Shown here one piece after another: positions 11,344 through 22,734 of a DNA stretch of 64,000 nt. The DNA is from Blepharisma stoltei (taxonomy: Eukaryota > Ciliophora > Heterotrichea > Heterotrichida > Blepharismidae): the NCBI GenBank assembly GCA_914767885.1, contig CAJZBQ010000016.1:558001-622000 (forward strand), in the 5' to 3' direction. The translations under genes were made by a program, and so were the position numbers. How positions within the stretch are numbered: the first letter of the stretch is position 1; each line of letters starts with the position of its first letter. The notes below the pieces were generated by a model. The model ran no database searches. It saw only the letters and a list, made by a program, of their open reading frames with translations, and was not told where the DNA came from.

Positions 11344-12711
11344 ATGGCAGTATCTCGAGACAGGCTGATGGCATACTCAATTTCCTTCATTGTACACCCA
11401 GAAGCATATATTTCATTATCAATCTATATAAAGCCTGACATATATTCAGCAGAATCAGCAGGCTCCATAGGTCGTGGATTATCAGAAGTTTACTCCTCAT
11501 TTATGGTGAACAGCTTAGAAGCTCAGCGCAAACGTCTCCTAAGTGATGAAGCCTACACAATATACCGTGCTTTATTTTCTATACTAGACTGTATAAATGA
11601 TGACAATCTTCTCTCACAAAGCATTTTGACGACTTTAGATGGGATTTTAGTTGATGATGTATCGCAATCTCAAGTCATGTCGCAGCTGATAGGAGGAAAG
11701 GAGTCCTTCAATATTCTGACCACGCTAATTAGGTATGCAAGCACTTATAAAACTGCTCCTATAGCAGTTGAAGCTGCAAGTCATATTTTAGCTATACTTT
11801 TAGGTGAGCAGATAATTAAACTGAGAAACAGTGCTGGGGATTATTTAAATCAGGCTTCAAGACTGATAGACTCTTTGATAAATCAAGCCATGGACAATAC
11901 TTTGCAATTAGATGCTGTTACTTATTGTTTGATGCCTTTATTGAAAGTTGAGTCCCTTAGGCTTGAGTTTTTGAGAATAGGAGGGATAAGGACAGTTTTA
12001 TTGCCTTTACTAGAGCAAAAATCTGGAGTGCCTCAGCCAATGTATGCAGCTATTTGCTGCTTATGGATGGTGTCATTTAATGAAGAATCCATTGAATACT
12101 TCATCAGAAGTGACTACGACTTAATTCCAAAAATAATAAAAGAGCTGAAAAGGACTGAAAAAGAAAAAGTCATCAGAGTAGCTTTAGGGACCCTCAAAAA
12201 TTTATCAGATGCTGGAGAATCTGCAATTGAAATTATGATTGACAGCAAGCTTATAGAAATAATAGATAATCTGTCAAAAAGAGTATTGAAAGACCAAGAT
12301 ATTGTAGAGCTCGTCAAAGGCATGGGAGATACTTTAGAAAGATCGGTAAAAATTTTATCATCGTTTGAAAAATGGCTCAAAGAGCTTGAAAGAGGTGATT
12401 TGGTCGCTGGGGTCACCCACACAGAAGCGTTTTGGAAAGAAAATGCAAGACATTTAGAAAATGACAGCTTTGGGGCTGTTAAAAAGCTTGTAATGCTATT
12501 GCATTCTGAGAACCCAACATGTATACAGCTGGCATTAAATGACTTAGGAGAATTCGCTAGGTTTCATCCATATGGAAAAACAGTTGCGTCAAAATTAGGT
12601 GCTAAAAATCGTGCTATGGAATTAATGCAACATCCTAATCGTGAGGTGAATCAAGCTGCGTTACTATGTATACAGAAATTGATGATTCAAAATTGGCAGA
12701 GTATAGCTTAA
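11344..12711 (+). CDS. VMA13: V-type proton ATPase subunit H
   Basis: Uninterrupted 455-residue frame, ATG at 11344. The armadillo/HEAT-like helical repeats and family blocks are clear: the N-terminal SxExxRxRLLSDEAYTIYRA-like segment, PLLKVESLRLEF and AALLCIQKLMIQNW at the end. The C-terminal block FWKENARHLE and FHPYGKTVASKLGAK is diagnostic. Subunit H sits on the V1 sector, couples it to Vo and silences free V1. Length is normal for the family. The gene ends 4 bp from the convergent gene on the other strand. No IES or intron is needed. Confidence 0.96.
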   Translation: MAVSRDRLMAYSISFIVHPEAYISLSIYIKPDIYSAESAGSIGRGLSEVYSSFMVNSLEAQRKRLLSDEAYTIYRALFSILDCINDDNLLSQSILTTLDGILVDDVSQSQVMSQLIGGKESFNILTTLIRYASTYKTAPIAVEAASHILAILLGEQIIKLRNSAGDYLNQASRLIDSLINQAMDNTLQLDAVTYCLMPLLKVESLRLEFLRIGGIRTVLLPLLEQKSGVPQPMYAAICCLWMVSFNEESIEYFIRSDYDLIPKIIKELKRTEKEKVIRVALGTLKNLSDAGESAIEIMIDSKLIEIIDNLSKRVLKDQDIVELVKGMGDTLERSVKILSSFEKWLKELERGDLVAGVTHTEAFWKENARHLENDSFGAVKKLVMLLHSENPTCIQLALNDLGEFARFHPYGKTVASKLGAKNRAMELMQHPNREVNQAALLCIQKLMIQNWQSIA

Positions 12712-12715
12712 TAAT

Positions 12716-13063
12716 TTATTTATTTCTTCTTTCACACCCCATAGAGCTTTGGTTGCCTTTACAGCACGACCAATAACTTCCTCCCAAAGCGCTGTCTTTT
12801 ATTAACTCTCCAGGGTGATATTTATTGCATGATAATTTTACATCATCCATTTGTTTCCTGAGGTCAAGAACGTCGTTTTTATATTCTTCAGTTGCAAAAG
12901 GCTTGCTCTGTGACCTCAGTGCTTCGACTTCGAGCCTCAGATTTTCTAACTTTTCTTGGATAATTAATTGGAAATCACGGAATTCTTGCTGAGAAGAATA
13001 AACTGAGTCAGCAGCTGATATAATGCGTTGCATTTTTTTTCTTATCATGCATATGCATGCCAT
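12716..13063 (-). CDS. Small coiled-coil protein with a WSCC Cys-rich tail
   Basis: 115 residues from ATG at 13063. The N-terminus is Cys/Met-rich (MACICMIRKK), followed by an amphipathic helix rich in Leu/Glu/Arg. The C-terminal stretch has YHPGELIKD followed by YWSCCKGNQ and MGC. The HPG...WSCC spacing recalls CHORD-like or related zinc-binding tails, although the domain is short. Function is unknown. Convergent with V-ATPase subunit H. Confidence 0.7.
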   Translation of the reverse strand: MACICMIRKKMQRIISAADSVYSSQQEFRDFQLIIQEKLENLRLEVEALRSQSKPFATEEYKNDVLDLRKQMDDVKLSCNKYHPGELIKDSALGGSYWSCCKGNQSSMGCERRNK

Positions 13064-13189
13064 TTTGAATTTGGTATGTGGAAACCAAATATACGTTTCA
13101 AAACGCAGATTTTAGTGCGGCAAATTCATAATTTGAAATTTCATATGAAAATGGCGCGAATAACGTCCATAAGAAATTTAGCTAAGGTA

Positions 13190-14490
13190 TTATAAGAGAT
13201 TATTGGAGTGTTTTGATAAGTTTTTGCATTCTTTTTGCCATTTTCGTAAATCGTTTTGTCGCTCTCGGATGAATTGGATCTCTGACCAGATTTTATCAAG
13301 CTCTTTGATGGCATCCTGAGATCTATTAGAAGCTTGTTTTAAGGCAAAAGTGGAGGTATCAAAGGAGAGCTTCTGTTGCTCAAAAAGATTTTGCCAGTTT
13401 TGAAAGTCCTTGCTTACTCCCCCCCCCTCCGTGAGTGAACAAAACCATTAGAAAAATCGCTATTTTTTGCCCAAAAAACCACCCTCCGTGAGTGAACAAA
13501 AATTTTTTTAATAGAAAAATGTTTTATGTAAAAAAATTTTGAGATATAAGTGATAATTAGTAGAATGAAATCTGTTTAATTTTAAACGAATTGCTTTTTA
13601 AAACATAAATTTTATAAATTAAATTAATATTTGCTTTCAAATTTTTGCGAATTTAGGATTTTTTTTAAATTTCGAAAAAAAAAAAATTTTTTTTATAAAA
13701 TTTTATATATAAAATTTTTTAAAAAAAAAAATTAACCCCCCTCCGTTAGTGAACAAAATTTTTTTGTTCACTCGGATGGGGGGGGGAGTAGAAGTTCTAA
13801 CTGAGCTCTTACTTCTGGTTTTAAAGCTTCTTTTTGTAGTCTTGCTAAGTTTTCTGCATTTTTATCAGTTTGTTCCTTTAGACTATTCAGTTGATTCCTA
13901 AGCCTATCCTGCTCATCTCTTATCTGAATATATTCAGATAAAATTTCGCTTTTTCTTCTTTTCATATAAGATTCATATAAAGTTGCCGCTTTCATTATTT
14001 TTTCTTTTAAATCTGAATTTTCGATTCTCAAGTTGTTAAGCGATTCTTCATATTGCACAACTCTTCTTTCCAGCTCTTCAATTCTTTTCAAGTAATCTCC
14101 ATTAAAAGGATCATCATTTTTCAATTTTATAACTTCTTCTATATCAATGGTTTTATTCTGAAATTCATCATAGCATTTGTTTAATTTTTCTTCTAAATTT
14201 TCTAATTTCTTTCTAGCAGTCACACAATCCGAAATATTATTGAAATGCTCTCGTACCTTATCACTCAAACTAGCCAAGGTATCTTCGTCAAAAATATTGC
14301 CTAAAAATCGCGAAATCAATAAATCCCTTTCATCTCCTTCCGGAAAGCATTTTTCAGCACAAATCGCAATTTTCAGTAATTCGAAACAAATGCACACTTT
14401 GCAGCAATTTTCTTTGCTGAATGTTTGAATTAAATCGAGTTTTTCTTTTAAAAGCTCTTGTCAATGAGAGTCTCTTTCTTCAAAGTTCAT
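13190..14490 (-). CDS. Coiled-coil protein, function unknown
   Basis: ATG at 14490, TAA at 13190. Removing the MITE-IES 13417-13790 leaves 927 nt, 308 residues. The join reads LELL-SKDFQNWQNLFEQQ and continues the heptad pattern. The N-terminal 60 residues are compact and Cys-containing (NCCKVCICFELLK), the rest coiled coil. One TGA near the start is Trp. Without excision the frame would stop inside the MITE. Confidence 0.8.
13417..13790. mobile_element. MITE (family 1), 374 bp, as an in-frame IES
   Basis: TA at 13415-13416 and 13789-13790. Poly-C/poly-G ends with CTCCGTGAGTGAACAAAA-type subterminal repeats, and an internal hairpin near the right end (CTCCGTTAGTGAACAAAA / TTGTTCACTCGGATGG). 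Same orientation as the copy at 39884. Confidence 0.9.
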
Positions 14491-15252
14491 ATTAATTTTC
14501 TATTAATCAGGATGAAGATTAGGGCTATTTTGTGAAAATTTTATATTAAAAAAATTTGTTCCTATATACAGTATAATAATAAAATAAGTTTGAATCAAAA
14601 TATTATGCAACTTGGTATGTCATTCATCCTTAAACGCTTGCCATAGTTAATATTTTCTGTTTTATGATTTTAGACTATAAAAGCGTCATAAATAAAATAG
14701 AATTAGATTCGAGAATTGACATTCCACAAGCAATTTTTTAAATAAATAGCCATTTATCGTACGCGTTGTATAGAAGCAGTTATTCAAAGCAAAATTATAT
14801 CTGTTAGCGGACAAACTTGTATTATAATTTAATTTAAATATGCTATAAGCTAATAAATTTTTCAAATTAATCTTGATAAATGCATTATTAAAATATACTT
14901 CATTATTACACTAAAAGGCAGTTGCTTATCATTAAGATACTTATACAATTGAAGCTTAAATTATATATGCCTTACCAATTAATCAAATTATACTTTCCTT
15001 TATCTCTTTTTAGCTTGATTGGCTTTCAGGATGACTTTTATCAATTATTTATATCGTTTTAGAATCTTATTTAATTATTGTTCTATATGAGAATTCTGCT
15101 TGTTCTATTTACAAATTACTAATTAGGCTATTTATTATCTGAATTCATGCTCTTAGTATCGCATTTGATGCAGAAATTGAAAAAAAATTTAAAACTGCAA
15201 AATAATTTATTGTTTTATAAAGCTGCAGATTTTAGTTAAAGTATCTATTATT
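14491..15252. other. Intergenic, no gene seen
   Basis: About 760 bp of strongly AT-rich sequence between two minus-strand genes. I see no coding frame, RNA or repeat. It could hide an old IES, but nothing marks its ends. Confidence 0.45.
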
Positions 15253-15645
15253 TTATGGAAGTTTATTTTCATTAATTTTGGTTTTGTATTTTGTGGTTAG
15301 CATTCTCCTAAGAGTCCAAGACTTGCTAAACTCATTTTGTCCAATCTTTATTGGTACTATAAAATAAATAAGTGAGATTCCTATTCTAAAAGCTTTGTGA
15401 GTTCCATTCAGAATATAATTATATGATGCCACACAAGATACAATTCCTCCAAATATACTTACGCCCAATATTCTTTGATTTTTCTTTTCAATATTCAGAA
15501 TTATTCGTCTGTCCAACAATTCTACAAAGGAGTTTTCGCTTTTAGATTGCTTTACGAGATCTACTCACCTGGAGTGCGTTCCAACATAAGTCTTTTTGAT
15601 TGCCCTCCTAATATTGAGTGATCTTTCATTAAGTTCTCTGCTCAT
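15253..15645 (-). CDS. Small putative membrane protein
   Basis: ATG at 15645, stop at 15253, 130 residues, with one TGA read as Trp (THSRWVDLV). A basic N-terminal half is followed by two hydrophobic stretches (ILGVSIFGGIVSCVASYNYI and GISLIYFIVPIKIG) and a basic tail. Size and layout could fit a mitochondrial inner-membrane or assembly protein, but I do not recognise it. Confidence 0.65.
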
Positions 15646-15700
15646 ATCAAAATAATAATAAACTATGGCAAATTTACATAATAATTTTATATGCAGCTAC

Positions 15701-16693
15701 TTATTTATTCCTCCAAGTTACATCAACTTCATCAGTCCTGAACCTTTGTGTAAATATACAATCATTAAGCTTCATTCCTCCGCTGCTTAAAAACTGGATT
15801 AATCCTGTATAAGCAATCATGGCTCCATTATCAATACAGTATCGCTCGTCCATTGCATGCAGCATTCCTCCTCTTTCTTCAAGCATTTCTTGGACCATTT
15901 TTTGGAGTCTCAGATTGCAGCCGACTCCTCCAACAATTAAAACTTCATTTGAGTTGCAATGAGCCATAGCTCGCTCAGCTGTTTCTACCAGCATGGCAAA
16001 AGCAGTCTCTTGCAAAGAAAAGCAGAGGTCTTCAGGAGGGTATTTATCTGCGATTTTTTCTATATGAGATAGAAGTCCGGAAAAAGAGACATCCATTCCT
16101 TTCACTGAGTATGGCAATTCAATAAAGTTTGTGCCCTTTTTAGCAAGCTGCTCGATATTATATCCAGGTGCTGGCTCATTTGGAATTTTCAGGATTCTTG
16201 CAAAACGATCTAAACAGTTTCCAACTGCAATGTCAATAGTCTCACCAAATATTCGGTATTTTCCTTCATTATAAGCAATTACCTGGGAATTTCCTCCAGA
16301 AACGTAAAGAACTGTTGGGTTTTCAGCGCCTGTCACAAGCCTTCCCATCTCTATATGAGCTACGCAATGATTGACTCCTATAATGGGAATTTCGAACATT
16401 TGGCTCAGGGTTCTTGCTACAAGAGCACCGACACTTAGCGGATTAGCCATTCCCGGTCCTTTTGTGTAGCAAATTAAGCCTATATTATCCATAGTAATAT
16501 TGGCTTCTGCAAGTGCTTCATCAATTAGTCCTAGAATATTTGCTCTATGATGCTCTGCAGTTTCTTTCGGTAAAAATCCACTTCCTGGAGGCCCATTATA
16601 AGTCTTCCTAGGATTTGCCAAAATATTTCCTTTCTCATCCACAATCCCTACGCTGATTTTATTAGCGCTTCCTTCAATTCCAAGAGCAAGCAT
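15701..16693 (-). CDS. OSGEP: tRNA N6-adenosine threonylcarbamoyltransferase, KEOPS catalytic subunit
   Basis: Uninterrupted 330 residues, the usual size for the cytosolic Kae1/OSGEP form. The ASKHA-type nucleotide-binding folds are clear: N-terminal [15 protein letters not shown], the metal-binding HCVAH motif, VSGGNSQVI and the C-terminal [11 protein letters not shown]. It transfers threonylcarbamoyl to A37 of ANN-decoding tRNAs within KEOPS. The sorting nexin gene on the same strand ends only 17 bp upstream of this ATG, showing how tight gene packing is here. No IES. Confidence 0.97.
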   Translation of the reverse strand: MLALGIEGSANKISVGIVDEKGNILANPRKTYNGPPGSGFLPKETAEHHRANILGLIDEALAEANITMDNIGLICYTKGPGMANPLSVGALVARTLSQMFEIPIIGVNHCVAHIEMGRLVTGAENPTVLYVSGGNSQVIAYNEGKYRIFGETIDIAVGNCLDRFARILKIPNEPAPGYNIEQLAKKGTNFIELPYSVKGMDVSFSGLLSHIEKIADKYPPEDLCFSLQETAFAMLVETAERAMAHCNSNEVLIVGGVGCNLRLQKMVQEMLEERGGMLHAMDERYCIDNGAMIAYTGLIQFLSSGGMKLNDCIFTQRFRTDEVDVTWRNK

Positions 16694-16710
16694 ATTTATT
16701 TATAATTTAT

Positions 16711-19334
16711 TTATCCAAAGAAGCTGTATCTATCACTTATTGTCAAAGTGCTTGACAGTAAATTTTCCCAGATTCCTTTGAGTTTAAGTGCACTGTCTAT
16801 TTGGTTGCTAGCCATCTCAGAAATATGCTCGCAAGTGACATTTCTGCTATTCAAAATTACTCTTTCTACTTCGCTTACGCTTTGGTGGTTATAAAACCCA
16901 TATCATTCTCGTGCTTTTTTCCTTTTGTCACTGTCTCCTCCTCCTGTTTTTTTGAAATTTGCCAGAGCAGCGTCTCTTTCTTTGATGATTTCTTTTAATG
17001 TCCCTAGTTCCATATATCCAAATTTGAAGAACATGTTAAAATAGTCTGAGATAAAGTTCGCTTTGTTTGCTTCTCAGTTGGACCATTCTAATAGAGCGTC
17101 ATTGATATTTTTATATAGTTCTTTGTGCCCTACATTGAAATCTAATAAATCTTGGAAATCGGCAGCTTGCCTCACAGTTTCTGCGTAGCTTGCAATAGTC
17201 TTGGAAAGCTTTATTAAATCCTCAATTATTTCTTCTGATTGCCGCTTTAGCTTCTTTTTAATGATTTCACCTGTATTCAGATATTGGTTAACGGCGTTAA
17301 TTTTGAGGGTATGGTCTCTGACATCACAATTTACTTCACCTTTTAAGCTGACAAATTGGTCGACTGTGTTGCGCTTGGTTTTTTTGTTGTGGTCTTTGCT
17401 TGATTTGAACTCCTTTGTAGAACTCTCTTTTAGAAAGAGCACAAAAGAAGGCGAGGATCGGAAAACAGGGTTAGAAATCAGAGAATTCATGTAGCGCTGA
17501 AGAAACCTTTGCCGCTTGAGGATGGTCATGTCTTCTGTGTTGCCATGGGCTTTTTTATCTGGAAGAGGAGGGATATAGTATACTAATTTGATTGGTTTTA
17601 TATTATTAATAAATATATATAGCTCATGCACCTATATAGATTTCTTTTGTGAACAAAATTTATTAGAAAGTAAAAACCAAGAATGACTCTATTAAAGGGA
17701 TGAGCAAGATCTCTATACCAGAAAGAGTAATAAAGTGGCATTCAAAAAATGGTTGACAAGTGTGAGCAAAGTTAATAAGCAAACGCGCCAATTTTAGAAA
17801 CCATTAAACTGGCGTTGATAAATATCTTATTATAGAATTTAAGTTGAAACCTAGAAGTAAGTTTAAATTTAAAGTGCATTATAATTATAAAAAGTTAAGA
17901 CCTATAAATATTTATATTAATAAGTGCTCATAAAAAATACAGTTGGAGAAGTCACTTATGAAGTAAGAAAGACCAAAAATGTATTTCTTTTAAAAGTTAA
18001 ATGATATGTCTTAATTTTTAAAAATTATAAACTCTTCAAGAATTGTGCATCAAAACTCCTGAGCAATTTTTTGTATCATATATTTCAATTATATCAAGAA
18101 GTAATAGGTTTAATTCGCTAATTTTGCAGCTTCGTAGGATTCTTAATCATGGAGTTCTTAAAGTCGAATATGAAATTACCTATAGTTAAAATAAAAATGG
18201 CTTATTATTAAAAAACTCTTTACGAACTATGCATCAAAAGGGCGTAATAATATTTTGATTCAAATATCTAATTTTTAATAAAATGATGGGCTCACATGTA
18301 AATGACTTTAGTATAAATATAGAAATATTGCTAGAAGCTTCTAAAAAAGAATGCCTTTTTTATAACAATTATGCATATTTAGTTTAACCTAATTTATTTG
18401 CTTGAGCCTAATTTTTCCAGGGAGAGAAAATGTAGGTAAGATATTTATCAGTACTAGTCTAAAATGTTTACTAAAACATAAAAATTAATTTTATAATAAA
18501 GCCATTTTAAATTGGCACGTTTGCTTGTCAACTTTGCTCACTCTTATCAACAGTTTTTTGATATGTCACTTTGTAACTCTTTCTGGTATAGAGATCCAGC
18601 TCGTCCCTTTGTTAGAGTCAGTCTTGATCTTTCAACCGTTCATCATGTTTTGTTCGACAAAGAAATCTATATAGGGGTATGCACTATATATAGAAAGTGC
18701 ATAATCTGCAGGCTGCTACATATCCTGGAAATTCATGTGCGAGGACTTCTCTAAGCCACTCAAATTGCTTATACCTTCTTCTAACATTCCATCCTAACGG
18801 AGAAGTCACAATATTATACATCACATAATTCGACCCAAACAGCCCACCCTGCACAATCACAGGCTCAGAAATTTCAAGCTTTATATCCTTGAAAGTCATC
18901 AGCTCATTTACTTCTGCAGTTTCTGTATGAACAAAGAAAACGTCTCCATTAGGGTCTGTTCCTGGAGATATTAAGGACTCTGCTTTAGTCTCCATTATTG
19001 CTTTGGCCTCTTCTTGCTGCTTATATTCTTCTACTGCTTTTTGGACCTTTTTTGGTGGGATTTCGTATAGTCTTCTTTCTAATTCTTTTTCTTTTTTTAC
19101 TTTTTCTTCATATTCTTCAGCTGTTTCTCCGGGTCGAAATTTTAGTTTAAACTCTTTTACGCATTCTTGGATTTCTTCAAAGGTCCATAAGTCAATATCA
19201 GAGCCTTTTTGGGATTCACAGAAATCTGTGAATAATTTTGGGTCGTAGTTCAGTTCTATGACTTCTTCTCTCAAGAACTTTTGTTTCGCCTTTCGCTGAG
19301 CGGATTCTAAGATGTCTTCACTATCAGAGTCCAT
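16711..19334 (-). CDS. Sorting nexin (PX-BAR type, SNX1/2-like)
   Basis: ATG at 19334, TAA at 16711. Removing the 1145 bp IES 17576-18720 leaves 1479 nt, 492 residues. The PX domain is split exactly in its phosphoinositide-binding loop. Upstream sequence is RRYKQFEWLREVLAHEFPGY and downstream is IPPLPDKK, and joining at TA yields the canonical FPGYIPPLPDKK. A BAR-type helical region follows (KLSKTIASYAETVRQAADF; TGA Trp residues at about 17070 and 16890). SNX-BAR proteins tubulate endosomes in retromer-linked sorting. The N-terminal 110 residues are acidic and coiled. Confidence 0.9.
17576..18720. mobile_element. Large inverted-repeat IES (1145 bp) in the PX domain
   Basis: Terminal inverted repeats start about 25-40 bp inside the TA boundaries. 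On the left they read GCACCTATATAGATTTCTTT followed by GTGAACAAAA at about 17627-17660. The right end matches on the opposite strand, around 18650-18690. The interior is AT-rich without a recognisable transposase frame. Boundary TAs are at 17576-17577 and 18721-18722. Confidence 0.85.
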
Positions 19335-19559
19335 TTTATTGATTAAAATTAAATCTGGAAAATAATTTCAAAACCAAGTGAGATACCTATAGACTTAATT
19401 GGCCTCTTATCACCTGAAAAGGATTATCTTTAATATTTAAAGTATATCTTTTTATTCATATTATAAATTATTAGAATTTATTATAAATGCAAAGGCTGGT
19501 TTTCTGCTCGTAAGTCTATAATTATCACAATTATTTGTATAATTGATTTTCCATTTATA

Positions 19560-20624
19560 ATGCTTAAAACTTTCCTAACTGTACTCTTGCATACTCAGCA
19601 TCAAAAAATCATTGAAAGTTTACCCATATCAGAGCCCAAAACTGAGATAAAACAAAAGAGAAGAAGCAGATATGATCAAAAAGGAAGAATTCACAAGTGT
19701 GGATGTGGCAAGGCATATTTGAGCTATCCCGCCCTCTTTACTCATATCAAAACCAAGCATGATAGGCAAAATCCAGACTGCTCAGATGTTCCACGAGTAA
19801 AAGCCAGATCTAAAAGAAGAAGTCTGCCAAAGATTATTAATACAAATAGGCCTGCAAAGATTGCAAAGCCTGAATCTGCTGCTGAAATTAATGAAAGACA
19901 ACTCCTGGGTGATGAAGCTTCATATCTTACCCTCCTCTAGTCATCAAGCCAAAATTTTTTGCTCACTCATAAAGTAGTTTTATTTTAAATTGTTCATTGT
20001 GCCCAAAAATCACAAAGAAGTATATAAGTTTTATATAAATTCCTCTGAGAATAAAAGAAATTTTATTATAACTCTATTTTATATTAACCAATTTTTTGAT
20101 CGGTTATAGAGGTATTAATTATGATTTTTAAATGCTTGGGTCACTTTTAGAAGAGAGCTAGAGAAATTGGATGCTATTCTTCACATGGCACAGATGCAAC
20201 TGAAAATTTCCCTCGGATTTTCAAAAATCACAGAGAATATGAGCATACCCTTTTGCCGATCTTAAAAGAAATAATGCTTTCTGAGACAAATAAAAATGGA
20301 GAAAACACAGAAAAAGAGTATATTGGTGCTGATATTTTTGCTAAGTTTCTATTAAACCATGCCAAAGTTTGCCAAAAAGATTTTTATAACGAATTAGTCT
20401 TATTCATCGTGCTTTTATACAAATTTCTAGACGAAGAAGTAGCGGAAGGCTTTTTATCCACTAACAATTGTGAAGAAGTTCCATGCTATCTGCCTCGATT
20501 TATGGTATATCTAGATGCCATCAAATGCGAATTTGACAAAGCCAAGCTGTTAGAGCTTGTAAATCATTTTATTGAGTGGCTTTATTCCCATAAATACACC
20601 CATATGAGAGTAATATACAATTAA
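19560..20624 (+). CDS. C2H2 zinc-finger protein
   Basis: ATG at 19560, TAA at 20622-20624. Removal of IES 19930-20160 leaves 834 nt, 277 residues. The finger lies near residue 50: IHKCGCGKAYLSYPALFTHI followed by KTKH, an unusual C-x-C finger. A basic stretch follows (KARSKRRSLPK). The C-terminal half is helical and acidic, with FPRIFKNHREYEHTLLPIL. The join reads ASYL-REIGCYSSHGTD. Probably a nucleic-acid-binding protein; the target is unknown. It ends 36 bp before HAP2 on the same strand. Confidence 0.75.
19930..20160. other. Inferred IES (231 bp), possibly a strongly decayed MITE
   Basis: TA at 19928-19929 and 20159-20160. The left end CCCTCCTCTAGTC and the nearby TTTTTTGCTCACTCATAAAG echo the family 1 MITE end. 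The rest is too decayed to align by eye. Confidence 0.65.
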
Positions 20625-20660
20625 TTTTGCGTATCCTAAGCTTAAGATACTTAATAATAA

Positions 20661-22596
20661 ATGATAATCAGTCTAATTCTCTCTCTCCAGCTCGCTTCAA
20701 GCTACTTAATAGCCTCAAGCTCCATCGAATCTTGCTTAAATTCAGGCAGCAACGACATGAACTGTACAAATAAGCTGGTTGTTTCATTATCAGTTAATAA
20801 TGACCAAGGTGCAGACACAGAGTCTCTTGAGACTATAATAAACACAACTAGTACGAGTGAGGGGAGTAAGCAGCTTGTATATCCTATCAAAATCACTCTG
20901 TCAAAAACCAAAGTTACTGCAAGGTATCCATTAAGGTATCGCCAAGATTTCAATAGTCGTGCAAGAGAGTTAGTCATTTTTACGTCAATTTTTGACTGCC
21001 AAGATGGAGCATACAGCAATAGTCCTACATGTGGCTGAAAAACTGATTCTAAAGGTGATAGAATTTGGGATTCCCAAGGGTATTGCTGTGACTGTGACTT
21101 TTCACAGATAATTGGCCTTGACGACACTACATATACGCGTGGGCAGTCATGTCAGCTATTTAATCTTGGCACAGGCTCGTCGTCTGCTCATTGCCTTGTA
21201 TGGGACGAATTATGATACTCTGCCTATGAAATCAGCACCTATCAAACTTACTATTTGCTAACAGCTTATATATCAAAAGCATACGAAAATGGAACTTACT
21301 ACCAAGAAAAAATAGTTGTTTCCCCTAGTGTCCCAGTTCAATCTTCTGCAGAAAAAGATATCATCGTAAGGCTAATAGGTGATTTTTCCCCAAATACACC
21401 TCCACCAACTTTAAGTGACCAATATTTATTTTCAGCATCAAGGCCTGTAAGCAATACAAGGGTCTTAATGGGATCAAGATATTGAATGTTTATTGATGGA
21501 GATGACATTTCATGGGATGGAACTCAGTGCAACAAGGTTGGATCAAGCTATACTGCTTTTAGAGGGCAAGGCAATAAATGCGAGATGCAGCCTCGCAGTT
21601 GCTTTTTAAATCAGCTAGAAGACAGGCATCAAACTGACATTAAAAGAACAGCAAATGGACAAGCTCCTTTATATTTTATTAGTAAAGAAGGGAATTTCTC
21701 AAAGGTAATTTCAAACAGCGATGCTTATTTGCAGCTGAATATTGATGGAAACTTTGGAAGCTTGGTTACTATAGAACTAAATGGTGACAAGCTGAAATTT
21801 ATTACAAATGTAAGCAAAGGGAAAATTGATTATGCTCATATCCCGTCGAAGCCGGAACGCCGTATTTACTCGTTCCTTGGCGAATCGAAGTGGGTCGATC
21901 CAGAGGTCCATTGGCCTGACAAGTGGATAAATACGGTGGCAGCTCTGGACAAGGCTACCCATAGTGGACGCAAAACGTTATAAATAATTAAGATAAGATA
22001 AGATAAGATAAGATTATGCTCATATAGGAAATTTCGAAGCTTTAAGCTATGATGGAGTTTTAGATGCCCAAGTTTCAAATGTAGGCAACGTTGCTGCCCA
22101 GTTCACCTTAGGTGCTAATTGTTCAAGTGGGGTAGCTGCAATTGAAGCAAAAACTTTTTCATTAAAAGCAATGGAAAGTAAAGATCTGGAATTTGATGTA
22201 AACGTCCAAAAATCTAATGCAAGCCAATATGAGTGCAATGCTACTTTATACAATTCTATTGGCATTGTTGTGGATTATCTAGTAGTTAATTTTAACACTT
22301 CTTCAAGACATACTGATACTGGCAGTGAAGGAGGAAACGGTCCAAAATTAAATGGAGATAATACAACAGACTCAAATCCAAATGATAGCTGTTCTGAATC
22401 CTGCCCTCAATGGTTCAATATCTTTTGTTTTCTGGTTGATGGCTGTTGGGGAGATATTATAATTTTCTTCAGCATCATATTTGGAATCTGTCTTTTCGTT
22501 ATTTTGACAAAGTTTGTTATCAGGAGGTATGGGATTTGCTGCCAAAAATTATTTGCAACTAAAGAAGATATTCTTTTGATGCTAAAAATAGTATAA
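20661..22596 (+). CDS. HAP2: HAP2/GCS1 gamete fusion protein
   Basis: ATG at 20661, TAA at 22594-22596. Removing the 184 bp retroposon 21842-22025 leaves 1752 nt, 583 residues. There is a signal peptide (MIISLILSLQLASSYLIASS), then a Cys-rich ectodomain with ARYPLRYRQDF, FDCQDGAYSN and GYCCDCDF. The HAP2-GCS1 signature is SYTAFRGQGNKCEMQPRSC followed by FLNQLEDRH. One TM helix near the end (IIIFFSIIFGICLFVILTKF) is followed by a Cys-containing cytosolic tail. HAP2 merges gamete or mating-cell membranes; in ciliates it acts at conjugation junctions. Three TGA codons are Trp. The retroposon sits C-terminal to the signature block. Confidence 0.92.
21842..22025 (+). mobile_element. Retroposon insertion (184 bp) in HAP2
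   Basis: A GC-rich block with a target-site duplication GATTATGCTCATAT (21828-21841 and 22012-22025) and a 3' tail of AGATA repeats. Removing one duplication plus the insert restores HAP2 as DYAHI-GNFEALSYDG. The duplication contains TA, so a TA-bounded excision would also be exact. It looks like a 5'-truncated non-LTR or SINE-type element. No ORF of note. Confidence 0.88.
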
Positions 22597-22734
22597 ATTC
22601 TTAAACGCTAATACCATTTTAATGCAGAAAATGGTATAAATAAATGAAAAATTATAAAGAATACTTTAAAAAATAGAATATAAAAAATAATTGTAATTCT
22701 TGTCTAAATTATGTGACTATTTTTATAATAGAAA

